A DNA stretch of 48,965 nucleotides from Bacteroidetes bacterium UBA5697 (GTDB taxonomy: Bacteria; Bacteroidota; Bacteroidia; B-17B0; Aurantibacillaceae). Both the position numbers and the translations under genes were made by a program. Shown here one piece after another: positions 8,493 to 16,951 of the stretch (its first letter is position 1; every line of letters begins with the position of its first letter). The DNA lies in NCBI GenBank assembly GCA_002420145.1, contig DIHL01000020.1, forward strand, positions 1 to 48,965, given 5' to 3'. The notes below the pieces were generated by a model. The model was not told where the DNA came from. It saw nothing but the letters and a program-made list of their open reading frames with translations, and ran no database searches.

Positions 8493-10163
8493 TTAATTAA
8501 CCGCCACTGGCATTGTTTTAGGGGCTTTTATTTGATAAGTTAAAGTTAACTTCTTACTATCTTTTGCTTGAATATTAGTTCGCCATTTTAAAATACCCGT
8601 AACTTCATCATACTTAGCTCCGGATAACTCCTTTCTTTCAATGCTCACACTTTTATCATGAGATAATGGTAATTGATCTTCTACTTCTATCTCAATTTTT
8701 GCTGCGCGAGAGTTTTTCATTGTAATTTCAAAAGTATATTGATGTATAATATCATTATCTAATACTTTTTGAGAGCATTTATCTTTAATTTTTTGGCGTT
8801 TGATGGCGATATTTTTATCTATACCTAATGATAATTGCATGGTATCTTCTGTTCCACCCGGCACTAAATTAGTTTCTCCAATATACGAACCATCATAATA
8901 AATAGATGCTTCTCCTGCCATTGTAATGGCATCTTCCCAATCCGGTAATACAGCTGTTAAATACACATTATTATTTAATTTAGGAATAGCTTTATAACGA
9001 TACAATGTTTTTAAATCTTTGACCATAATAGCTGCAAAATGTTCTTTACCATCACTTGGTATATTGTAGTTTAATCTGATTTCATATTCTGTTTCAATTA
9101 TATTTTCACTAACAGTTGTATAATCATACGCATTTTGAGCAATAACTTCTTTATCCATTGTAGCACTTGTTTTATTATCAGCTGCCTGCTCCAAATAAGA
9201 ATTAGTAGATGGAACTGAGCCGTAATTTGCTTTCTTATTTTTGTAATTATAATTTGTATAACCTAAATACCAAGGTGATAATTCTGGCAAATTATAAGAA
9301 CGGTTTGGATTAGCTGTCGATAAAACTAATTTTACGCTTCCCCAATCAATACCAGATTGTTGATGTATTTGTGCTTTGTAAGTTAACTTTACATTTTGAT
9401 CGCTTGTATTAGCGCGTAAATCATAAGAAGGTGTCCAACCTGCATTTGTGATATAGTAATTTAAATTGATACTTGCTTGCGTTGCTTGGTCAGCAATAAC
9501 ATGTACTAAAATTCTATAATCTACTTTTTCAACTTCACCCGTATTATTTTCGTTGGCTAATTCATTACTCACGTTTACAATACGCTCGTTTAAAATTACT
9601 TTTTTAGCTTCTAACTTTTCTCTTTCGCGTTTTAATTTTAATTGTTCTGCATTAATGTTATACAACTTTTCTCGAAGATAAGATAAACCCTCTTTTAATG
9701 AGGCTATACTGTCTCTTTTTGATTGTCCTTTATATAAACTGTAATTTAATAATACATTTTTTTCGGTACTTAATGCATCATATTTTAAGGTAATATCCTC
9801 AATTAAGTAATTGAGTTCTTTTAAACTATCGTTTACATGCTTTAATAATTTTTTGTAGCGAACATCTCCATTTAATTTTGCTTTATCAAATTCTGGATAA
9901 TGTACTTCGTGTTGAATATCCGCGATAATAAAATTACCATTACCAGATGCTTGAATCGCTGCAGCATTAATACAGTTTTCTAAACCAGAAAAGATAAGAG
10001 TGTTTTGTCCAGCTACTAAATTAATAAGTGAGTTTCGATGAACTTGAGCCCCTTGCGTGTAAACAATAATTTTTTCGGGTTTTGATTTAACTGTTTTTTC
10101 TGATTCGATAGCTTTTACTGTAAATATATTTAAGCAACAAGCAAGTAGGATAACATATTTCAT
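8493..10163 (-). CDS. DUF4139 (MuiA-like) secreted protein
   Basis: The 556-residue protein starts with a signal peptide (MKYVILLACCLNIFTVKA). It then has the N-terminal DUF4140 domain (about 30-130, IIVYTQGAQVHRNSLINL), a helical coiled-coil stretch (about 130-215, QLKLKREREKLEAKK) and the C-terminal DUF4139 domain (about 220-550, GWTPSYDLRAN, SGIDWGSVKLVLSTANPNRS). This architecture is widespread in Bacteroidota, and the family carries the loose name mucoidy inhibitor A. Its biochemical role is unknown; an envelope location follows from the signal peptide. It stands alone, with its own terminator shared with the dtxR-family gene. Confidence 0.88.
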   Translation of the reverse strand: MKYVILLACCLNIFTVKAIESEKTVKSKPEKIIVYTQGAQVHRNSLINLVAGQNTLIFSGLENCINAAAIQASGNGNFIIADIQHEVHYPEFDKAKLNGDVRYKKLLKHVNDSLKELNYLIEDITLKYDALSTEKNVLLNYSLYKGQSKRDSIASLKEGLSYLREKLYNINAEQLKLKREREKLEAKKVILNERIVNVSNELANENNTGEVEKVDYRILVHVIADQATQASINLNYYITNAGWTPSYDLRANTSDQNVKLTYKAQIHQQSGIDWGSVKLVLSTANPNRSYNLPELSPWYLGYTNYNYKNKKANYGSVPSTNSYLEQAADNKTSATMDKEVIAQNAYDYTTVSENIIETEYEIRLNYNIPSDGKEHFAAIMVKDLKTLYRYKAIPKLNNNVYLTAVLPDWEDAITMAGEASIYYDGSYIGETNLVPGGTEDTMQLSLGIDKNIAIKRQKIKDKCSQKVLDNDIIHQYTFEITMKNSRAAKIEIEVEDQLPLSHDKSVSIERKELSGAKYDEVTGILKWRTNIQAKDSKKLTLTYQIKAPKTMPVAVN

Positions 10164-10232
10164 AAGATAGATTTTTTAATTTCTATTGAGATGAACAGAA
10201 ATTAAAAATTCCATAAATGAATTTGAAAAAAA

Positions 10233-10850
10233 TTATCTAGCTATACTATTATTGTAAGGAATACGGTTAATAATAGAACGACCTAATGTCACTTCATCAG
10301 TATACTCAAGCTCGTCGCCCACAGCAATACCACGAGCAATGGCTGATAAGGTTAAATTATACGGTGCTAGTTTTTTAAATATAAAGAAACTAGTTGTTTC
10401 TCCTTCCATGGTAGCGTTTAACGCCAATATAATTTCAGAGACTTCTTGTCGCGTTACTTTAGCCACTAATGAATCAATCGTTAAATTGCTTGGTCCAATT
10501 CCTTCCATTGGCGAAATTAATCCACCTAATACATGATATACGCCTTTATATAAGCCTGTGTTTTCAATCGCCATGACATCTCTATAATCCTGAACAACAC
10601 AAACAACTTGTTGATTTCGTATTGGATTAGAGCACACTTCGCAAATATCATGATCGGAAATAGTATGGCAATTTTTACAAAATTTTAAATCATGTTTTAA
10701 CGCTTTTAATACATCTGAAAAATTTGAAATATCTTGTTCATCTTGTTTAATTAAATGAAGTACATAGCGCAAGGCTGATTTTTTACCAACACCTGGTAAA
10801 CTAGAAAAATGACCGACAGCTTGTTCTATTAATTTTGACGAGAATTCCAC
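10233..10850 (-). CDS. recR: Recombination protein RecR
   Basis: RecR works with RecO and RecF to load RecA on gapped DNA. The 205-residue length is normal. Visible parts are the helix-hairpin-helix (SSLPGVGKKSALRYVLHLI, residues 16-34), a four-Cys zinc finger (C58, C61, C70, C73) and the Toprim domain (about 80-175, VCVVQDYRDVMAIENTGLYKG). It lies 20 bases downstream of the TPR/PD40 gene on the same strand and is probably cotranscribed with it, with no evident functional link. Confidence 0.97.
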   Translation of the reverse strand: MEFSSKLIEQAVGHFSSLPGVGKKSALRYVLHLIKQDEQDISNFSDVLKALKHDLKFCKNCHTISDHDICEVCSNPIRNQQVVCVVQDYRDVMAIENTGLYKGVYHVLGGLISPMEGIGPSNLTIDSLVAKVTRQEVSEIILALNATMEGETTSFFIFKKLAPYNLTLSAIARGIAVGDELEYTDEVTLGRSIINRIPYNNSIAR

Positions 10851-10870
10851 GGAGTACCAGTATTAAAAAT

Positions 10871-12433
10871 TTATTTGCTCAATTGAATATTCATATTGAT
10901 TTCTGCCTGATAAGACACTTTATCAAATACTTCAATATTTTTGGTAATTGATTTAAAGCCAGGAGCATCAATGGTCATTTGGTATTTACCAGGAGGCAAA
11001 ATTACTACAAAACGTCCATTCGCAGGGTTTGGCAAATAATTACCCATTAATTCTTTTGATATATTATTATTAACAGAAATAAAAACATCACCATAATTAA
11101 TATCCGCATTATCTTTTGTAGTAAATTCTCCAATTACTACTGAATAATCAGTTTCTACATCATTAAATGTAACGCGATAAATATCAAAGTCTCCTTGTCC
11201 TCCGTTTTTAGCTGAAGCAATATATCCGTATTTACCATTTTTAGAAATACGAAAATTCATATCATCATCTGTTGTGTTGATTGGATATCCTAAATTTTTT
11301 GGGCTTGAAAAAACACCTGTTGTTTCGTCGTAGTTAGATTTAAAAATATCATGCCCACCCATACTCGTGTGCCCTTTTGAAGAGAAATACAATATTTTTC
11401 CATCAGGAGAAATATTTGGAAAATCTTCGTCGTATGGTGTATTAATTTCAGGTCCAGCATTTTTTGGATCAGACCATTTTTTTCCAATCTTTTTGCAAAC
11501 ATAAATATCTGTCCCTCCTACTCCACCTTTACGACTACTAGCAAAAAACAATGTATTTCCATCAGGCGAAATTGAAGCCGCAATTTCATCACCACCAGAG
11601 TTTATTTTAGCATCTAATTTTTCTGGTTTGCCATACATACCTTGTGCATCCAGTTTACTAATGAATATATTTCCTTTACCAGAACCTTCTGGAAGATATA
11701 ATAATATATTTTCTCCATTTTCGCTTAATCCAATCACTTCCATTCCTTCGTTACCAGCATTAATAGGCGCACCAATTGGACTAGCTTTCATGTATTCGCC
11801 ATTTACAACACGAGAAATATAAATAGAGTTTTTATAATTCCCATTCTCCAACTTCTCGGCATTTTTTTCAGGACGTTTCGTATTGTAAAGTAAAAATGAT
11901 TCGTTGGATGTCACAAATGGATAATAGTCGCTATACTCTGAATTGACATTTGATCCTAAGTTTTGAAAAATAACATCTACAGGAAATTTCATTAACTCTT
12001 TCGCATTAATACAATGTTGTATTTGCAAATCAGCATCTACCAAATTAAATACAGTGCCTTTTGCCTCTTGCTTAAATTTTTGAAACACACTAATGGCATC
12101 GTCAAATCTATTGGCATATTGATAAGCTCTTCCTAATAAATAATCCGCATTAGGGTCGTGTTTCTCTTTACGAGTTACAATTTCTAAATAAGGAACTGCT
12201 TTTGCCTTATTCATATTATTGTTCAAATAACAAACCCCAACGTTATAATTATAACTTTCATTTCTTGGATCTTCATTTAGTAACTGAAGATAATCCGTTA
12301 AGGCATCTTCGTAATTACCTAATTTCATTTTAGCATTTGCTTCATCAGATGATACTTTGGTTAATCCATCTTCCTGACTATAAAATACAGAAGTAAAGCA
12401 AGACAATGCTATCAATAAAAAATGTTTCTTCAT
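10871..12433 (-). CDS. TPR and PD40 beta-propeller secreted protein (PorE-like without OmpA)
   Basis: The 520-residue precursor has a signal peptide (MKKHFLLIALSCFTSVFYSQ), TPR repeats (about 30-150), a PD40/WD40-like propeller (about 165-425, with ISPDGNTLFFASSRKGGVGGTDIY and ISPDGKILYFSSKG) and a C-terminal carboxypeptidase-like beta-sandwich (about 430-520, PPGKYQMTIDAPGFKSITKNIEV). This is the layout of the type IX secretion component PorE, minus the peptidoglycan-binding OmpA domain, and it lacks a lipobox. A full-length relative with the OmpA domain is at 44603. A periplasmic or outer-membrane-associated scaffold role is inferred. Confidence 0.82.
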   Translation of the reverse strand: MKKHFLLIALSCFTSVFYSQEDGLTKVSSDEANAKMKLGNYEDALTDYLQLLNEDPRNESYNYNVGVCYLNNNMNKAKAVPYLEIVTRKEKHDPNADYLLGRAYQYANRFDDAISVFQKFKQEAKGTVFNLVDADLQIQHCINAKELMKFPVDVIFQNLGSNVNSEYSDYYPFVTSNESFLLYNTKRPEKNAEKLENGNYKNSIYISRVVNGEYMKASPIGAPINAGNEGMEVIGLSENGENILLYLPEGSGKGNIFISKLDAQGMYGKPEKLDAKINSGGDEIAASISPDGNTLFFASSRKGGVGGTDIYVCKKIGKKWSDPKNAGPEINTPYDEDFPNISPDGKILYFSSKGHTSMGGHDIFKSNYDETTGVFSSPKNLGYPINTTDDDMNFRISKNGKYGYIASAKNGGQGDFDIYRVTFNDVETDYSVVIGEFTTKDNADINYGDVFISVNNNISKELMGNYLPNPANGRFVVILPPGKYQMTIDAPGFKSITKNIEVFDKVSYQAEINMNIQLSK

Positions 12434-12526
12434 TATTTAGGTGTGTTAATTTAATAAAACACTAATTTATACAATTTAGGAGAATTGACATGCTAATGTG
12501 AAAAACTGTTGAAATAGTTTGAAAAA

Positions 12527-12569
12527 TTAAGGAGCTATTTGCTTAATATTGATATTAAGTACTCCTTAA
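12527..12569 (+). promoter_or_regulatory. Palindromic 5' leader hairpin before the solute-binding protein gene
   Basis: TTAAGGAG (12527-12534) pairs with CTCCTTAA (12562-12569), and an inner TTAATAT (12543-12549) pairs with ATATTAA (12552-12558). The element ends 11 bases before the ATG and its left arm holds an AAGGAG. It could be an RNA hairpin that modulates translation or an operator; the sequence does not decide. Confidence 0.45.
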
Positions 12570-12580
12570 ACCAAAAAACA

Positions 12581-14248
12581 ATGATTCATTCCCTGAAATT
12601 TGTTAAGCTAAGTATATTGTGCCTCTTTGTTTTGGCCCTTACTACCACTTGCTCTGACTCCAAACAAGACCAAGATAAACGAACCGTTTTTAACTATAAT
12701 GAAATGGCGGGTGTGTCTACGCTCGACCCAGCTTCTGCCAACAATACCGAAGTGATTTGGCCAGTGAATCAACTATACAACGGTTTAGTTCAATTAGATG
12801 ACTCTTTAAAATTAACTCCATGCATTGCAAAAAACTGGACTGTTAGTGACGATGGGTTAACATACATATTTACCTTAAGAGATGATGTTTACTTTCATGA
12901 CAATCAATGTTTTGAAAACGGAAAAGGAAGAAAAGTAACCGCAAAAGACTTTGTCATTTCTTTTAACCGACTGTATGATGCTCGTGTAAGCAGCGCTGTA
13001 TCATTATTAGCAAATATTGATAGAACCGAAAAAACAGGCTATAAAGGTTTTATGGCATCAAACGATTCTACCTTTATTGTTTATTTAAAAGAACCCTTTA
13101 GTGCTTTTTTAGATGTATTAACCATGAAATATTTTTCGGTTATACCTTACGAAGCCGTTGATTTTTATGGTCAAGATTTTAGAAGAAACCCTGTAGGAAC
13201 AGGTCCTTTTAAATTTAAGTTATGGGAAGAAGGAACCAAATTAGTGCTCTTAAAAAACGAAAATTATTTTGAGTTTGATGGGAAAAATCGCTTACCTTAT
13301 TTAGACGCTGTAACCATTTCCTTTGTGAAAGATAGAGAAACAGCATTTATGGAATTATTAAACGGGAAGTATGATATGTTAAGCGGGGCTGATGCATTTA
13401 ATATTAATGAAGTGTTAGATAAAAATGGGAATTTAAAATCTGCCTATGCCGAAAAATTTGTGATGCAAAAACAAACCTTCTTAAAAACAGATTATCTGGG
13501 AATTTTAATTGATGAAAATATTGACATCGTAAAAAAATCACCATTAAAGGTTAAAGCATTACGAAAAGCTATTAATTATGGTTTTGATAGAGTGAAACTA
13601 GTACAGTATTTTAGAAACAATGTTGGTTATCCAGCTGTAGCTGGATTTATTCCTAATGGATTACCTTCTTATAACGAAAAAGTAGTAAAAGGCTATACTT
13701 ACAATCCAGAAAAAGTAAGACAACTATTAATAGAAGCTGGATACCCAGATGGCAAAAACTTACCTGAAATTACTTTACACACTACTGATAATTATTTAGA
13801 ACAAACAGAGTTTATTCAATCACAATTAGCAGATAACAATATTAGTGTGAAAATTAGTGTGGATAAACCAGTTGTATTGAGACAAGCAGTAGCAAGTTGC
13901 GAATACAATTTCTTTAAAAAATCATGGGTTGGAGATTATGCTGATGAGGAAAGTTTTATGAGTTTATTTTATAGCAAAAACTTTGCTCCTATTGGTTCAA
14001 ACTACACCCATTACAAAAACCCAGAATTTGATGTGTTGTTTGAAAAAGTAATTCGTGAACAAAACCGTGAAGTAAAAAATATACTGTATCAACAAATGGA
14101 TCAAATGTTAATTGATGATGCTCCAATTGTTCCTTTATATTATGACCAAGTGATTCGTTTAGTTCAAAAAAACATTAAAGATTTTACAACTAACCCAATG
14201 AATTTACTGAATCTTAAAAAGGTGAAAAAAGAGCTAAAAAACGATTAA
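12581..14248 (+). CDS. Family 5 extracellular solute-binding lipoprotein
   Basis: The 555-residue protein matches oligopeptide/dipeptide ABC binding proteins (SBP_bac_5) along its length: FNYNEMAGVSTLDPASANN near the start, the LYNGLVQLDDSLKLTPCIAKNW segment, DFVISFNRL, RRNPVGTGPFKFKLW and a C-terminal DAPIVPLYYDQVIRLV. The ATG at 12581 gives a lipoprotein-like leader with Cys24 after LALTTT, an imperfect lipobox; a TTG 42 bases upstream is possible but would bury the leader. No permease or ATPase genes adjoin it, so its transporter partner is elsewhere or absent. A strong terminator follows. Confidence 0.9.
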   Translation: MIHSLKFVKLSILCLFVLALTTTCSDSKQDQDKRTVFNYNEMAGVSTLDPASANNTEVIWPVNQLYNGLVQLDDSLKLTPCIAKNWTVSDDGLTYIFTLRDDVYFHDNQCFENGKGRKVTAKDFVISFNRLYDARVSSAVSLLANIDRTEKTGYKGFMASNDSTFIVYLKEPFSAFLDVLTMKYFSVIPYEAVDFYGQDFRRNPVGTGPFKFKLWEEGTKLVLLKNENYFEFDGKNRLPYLDAVTISFVKDRETAFMELLNGKYDMLSGADAFNINEVLDKNGNLKSAYAEKFVMQKQTFLKTDYLGILIDENIDIVKKSPLKVKALRKAINYGFDRVKLVQYFRNNVGYPAVAGFIPNGLPSYNEKVVKGYTYNPEKVRQLLIEAGYPDGKNLPEITLHTTDNYLEQTEFIQSQLADNNISVKISVDKPVVLRQAVASCEYNFFKKSWVGDYADEESFMSLFYSKNFAPIGSNYTHYKNPEFDVLFEKVIREQNREVKNILYQQMDQMLIDDAPIVPLYYDQVIRLVQKNIKDFTTNPMNLLNLKKVKKELKND

Positions 14249-14265
14249 TTTGAATATTTTCCGCT

Positions 14266-14305
14266 AAAAAGAGGCTATCTAACCACAGATAGCCTCTTTT
14301 TTTTT
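14266..14305 (+). terminator. Rho-independent terminator after the solute-binding protein gene
   Basis: AAAAAGAGGCTATCT and AGATAGCCTCTTTTT form a perfect 15-bp stem with a 6-base loop, followed by more T residues. Confidence 0.92.
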
Positions 14306-14474
14306 GATAAAATCATGTTAACTATTATGTAACATCGTGTAAAACAAATTTTCGAAATAAACTCAATTTATACTTAAATTAGCCCTTTCGAAATTTTATC
14401 TGAAGTCTCAAATTTAGTTTTGATTTTTTGGCTAATTTTCTAAAAACGAACTGGTTACTAAAAGCAATGACATT

Positions 14475-16829
14475 ATGTGGAAATATTTTTCGGGTTTATT
14501 ATTAAGAAATAAAGCAATTTTTACAACGATCGTTTTATTAATTACGGCATTTATGGGTTGGGAAACCTCTAGAGTTGAACTATCTTACGATTTTGCTCAA
14601 ATTCTTCCTGATACTGATAGCACCTTTATTCAATATCAAAACTTCAAAAAACAATTTGGCGAAGATGGTAATGTAATGGTGATAGGTTTTGAAGACAAAA
14701 ACCTATTTGAATACGAAAAATTTAACGATTGGTATAAGTTAAGCAATACCATCAAAAACATTAAAGGCATCAAAGATTTAATGTCGGTGCCTACCGTATA
14801 TAAGATTGTAAAAAACGATAGTCTTGAAAAATTTGACTTTGTTCCTTTAATTAAAAACCCCATTAAAAACCAACAAGAAGTTGATAGTATTAAAGCTGAA
14901 TTTTTAGCACTACCTTTTTATCAAGGCATTATTTATAATAAAGAAACAGGCGCCAATGTAATGGCCATTACCTTTACTAAAAAGGATTTAAACTCAAAAC
15001 GCCGTTTAGAAATTGTTGCCCAAATTAAAACCCTAGCCGAAGAATTTTCCGCAAAACATCATGTAGAAATGCATTTTTCGGGCATGCCATATATCCGTTC
15101 TCAGGTGATGACAAAGGTATCTCATGAGATGACTTTATTTTTGATATTAGCCATTTTAGTAACAGCTTTAATTTTATGGGTGTTCTTCCGTTCGGGAAGT
15201 GTGGTATTTTTCTCATTAATTATTACAGCCATTGGCGTATTATGGTCGATGGGAATAATGTTTATGTTTGGTTACAAAATCACCATCTTATCAGGATTAA
15301 TTCCACCATTAATTATGGTAATTGGTTTACCAAACTGCATCTTTTTAATTAATAAATACCAAAGCGAATTTGTAGCGCATGGCAATAAAATAAAAGCCAT
15401 TACTCGCAGTATCGAAACCATTGGAGTTACTTTGTTTTTAGCAAACATAACAACAGCTATTGGATTTGGTGTATTATATTTTACAAAAAGTAGCATGTTG
15501 GTTGAGTTTGGAGTTGTAGCTGCCATTAGTGTCATGGCTACTTACTTTATTACTTTAATATTAGTGCCAGTTATTTTAAATTTATTACCTACACCTAAAG
15601 CAAAACACACTAAACATCAAGAAGGCAAAACTATTAATAAAGCCTTAGATATGGTGGATCATTTAGTGCAAAAGCGCAGAACGGCTATTTATATTACAAC
15701 AACTGTTGTTACAGCGCTTGGTTTTTGGGGAATGAGTTTTATTGATATGAATGGATTTGTAGTTGACGATTTACCTAAAAAAGATCCTATTTATACGGAT
15801 TTACATTTCTTTGAAAAACACTTTAATGGTGTATTACCTTTTGAAATATCGGTGGATAGCAAAACAGAAAATGGATTATTTGCAAACAATGCCAAAGCTT
15901 TATATAAAATTAAAGCCATGCAAAAAGTATTTGAAGGCTTTCCTATTTTCTCGAAACCATTATCTGTAGTGGAGGCCGTTAAGTTTTCGTACCAAGCTTA
16001 TAATGAAGGAAACCCTAAGTATTATAAAATGCCAGGTGTAACCGATTTAAAAACTTTATCAGAATACAAAGGCTCATTAAAAGGGCAAGATAACAAGCTT
16101 GCTAAATTTATTGATAGTACAAAGCAAATTACACGCATCAGTTATCAAGTAGCTGACATTGGTTCTAAAAAAATGAAAGAATTGATGAAAGTGATTCGTC
16201 CAAAAATTGATTCTATTTTTAGTCCAGAAGAATACAATGTAAGTTTAACAGGACATAGTTTAGTATTCTTAAAAAACAACGATTATTTATTATCCAACTT
16301 AATTGAAAGTTTAATTATTGAAATTATTTTAATTGCCATTGTTGGTATTGCCTTATTCCGTTCGGTACGTATTATTGTATTATCCAAACTACCTTGTTTA
16401 ATACCATTAGTAATTACAGCAGGTATTATGGGCTTTTTAGATATTAGATTTAAACCATCTACTATTTTAATTTTTAGTATAGCCTTTGGTATATCCAGCG
16501 ACGGTACCATTTATTTTTTAACCAAGTACCGCCAAGAATTAAAGAAAAACAACCGAGGAGCCGCAGCCGCCATTTCGGCAGCTATTAAGGATACAGGATT
16601 AAGCATGGTTTATACTTCTATTATTTTATTTTGCGGTTTCTCTATTTTCTCAGCCTCAAGTTTTGGTGGCACAGTAGCATTAGGTGTGTTAATGTCAATC
16701 ACCTTATTAATATCCATGTTTACAAACATTATTTTATTACCAGCTATTTTATTATCTATCCATAAAAAATCGATGAAAAAAGAAATCATCGAAGAACCTT
16801 TGATTGATATTGAAGATAGTTTGGAATAA
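14475..16829 (+). CDS. RND/MMPL-family transporter
   Basis: The 784-residue inner-membrane protein has two halves, each with one N-terminal membrane helix, a large periplasmic loop and a cluster of five helices (about 210-375 and 605-765). This is the HAE3/MMPL layout, also called a patched-type or SSD transporter. Motifs include YDFAQILPDTDST near the start, SGLIPPLIMVIGLPNCIFLINKYQ in the first bundle and FSIAFGISSDGTIYFLTKYRQ in the second. Such proteins export lipids or hydrophobic compounds with proton motive force, and the substrate is unknown here. It is a single-gene unit with a terminator at 16839; a TAGTTTTG box at 14415-14422 may be its promoter. Confidence 0.9.
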   Translation: MWKYFSGLLLRNKAIFTTIVLLITAFMGWETSRVELSYDFAQILPDTDSTFIQYQNFKKQFGEDGNVMVIGFEDKNLFEYEKFNDWYKLSNTIKNIKGIKDLMSVPTVYKIVKNDSLEKFDFVPLIKNPIKNQQEVDSIKAEFLALPFYQGIIYNKETGANVMAITFTKKDLNSKRRLEIVAQIKTLAEEFSAKHHVEMHFSGMPYIRSQVMTKVSHEMTLFLILAILVTALILWVFFRSGSVVFFSLIITAIGVLWSMGIMFMFGYKITILSGLIPPLIMVIGLPNCIFLINKYQSEFVAHGNKIKAITRSIETIGVTLFLANITTAIGFGVLYFTKSSMLVEFGVVAAISVMATYFITLILVPVILNLLPTPKAKHTKHQEGKTINKALDMVDHLVQKRRTAIYITTTVVTALGFWGMSFIDMNGFVVDDLPKKDPIYTDLHFFEKHFNGVLPFEISVDSKTENGLFANNAKALYKIKAMQKVFEGFPIFSKPLSVVEAVKFSYQAYNEGNPKYYKMPGVTDLKTLSEYKGSLKGQDNKLAKFIDSTKQITRISYQVADIGSKKMKELMKVIRPKIDSIFSPEEYNVSLTGHSLVFLKNNDYLLSNLIESLIIEIILIAIVGIALFRSVRIIVLSKLPCLIPLVITAGIMGFLDIRFKPSTILIFSIAFGISSDGTIYFLTKYRQELKKNNRGAAAAISAAIKDTGLSMVYTSIILFCGFSIFSASSFGGTVALGVLMSITLLISMFTNIILLPAILLSIHKKSMKKEIIEEPLIDIEDSLE

Positions 16830-16838
16830 GAAATCATT

Positions 16839-16870
16839 AAAAAAGCCTTTCATTTCTGAAAGGCTTTTTT
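16839..16870 (+). terminator. Rho-independent terminator after the MMPL transporter gene
   Basis: AAAAAAGCCTTTCA and TGAAAGGCTTTTTT form a perfect 14-bp stem with a TTTC loop and a terminal T-run. Confidence 0.93.
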
Positions 16871-16872
16871 AT

Positions 16873-16880
16873 TATATTTG
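16873..16880 (+). promoter_or_regulatory. Possible resident promoter upstream of the cassette
   Basis: TATATTTG matches TAnnTTTG just after the transporter's terminator and before the cassette joint at 16951. It could drive the restriction-modification gene from outside the cassette. There is no TTG at -33. Confidence 0.25.
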
Positions 16881-16951
16881 ATAAAGCTACGTTTAAGTAT
16901 TTGTAACCAATTATAATTAATTGCAATTGGTTTATGAGTCTTAGTGATTAG

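Noticed and set aside
16874..16886. TATTTGATAAAG shared with 19679-19690 as a target-site duplication
   Set aside because: Such short AT-rich matches are expected by chance and do not lie at the cassette joints.
16905..16932. AACCAATT/AATTGGTT palindrome before the cassette as an attI or a second attC
   Set aside because: It has no second box pair or core; the sequence is too AT-rich and short to support an integron site.
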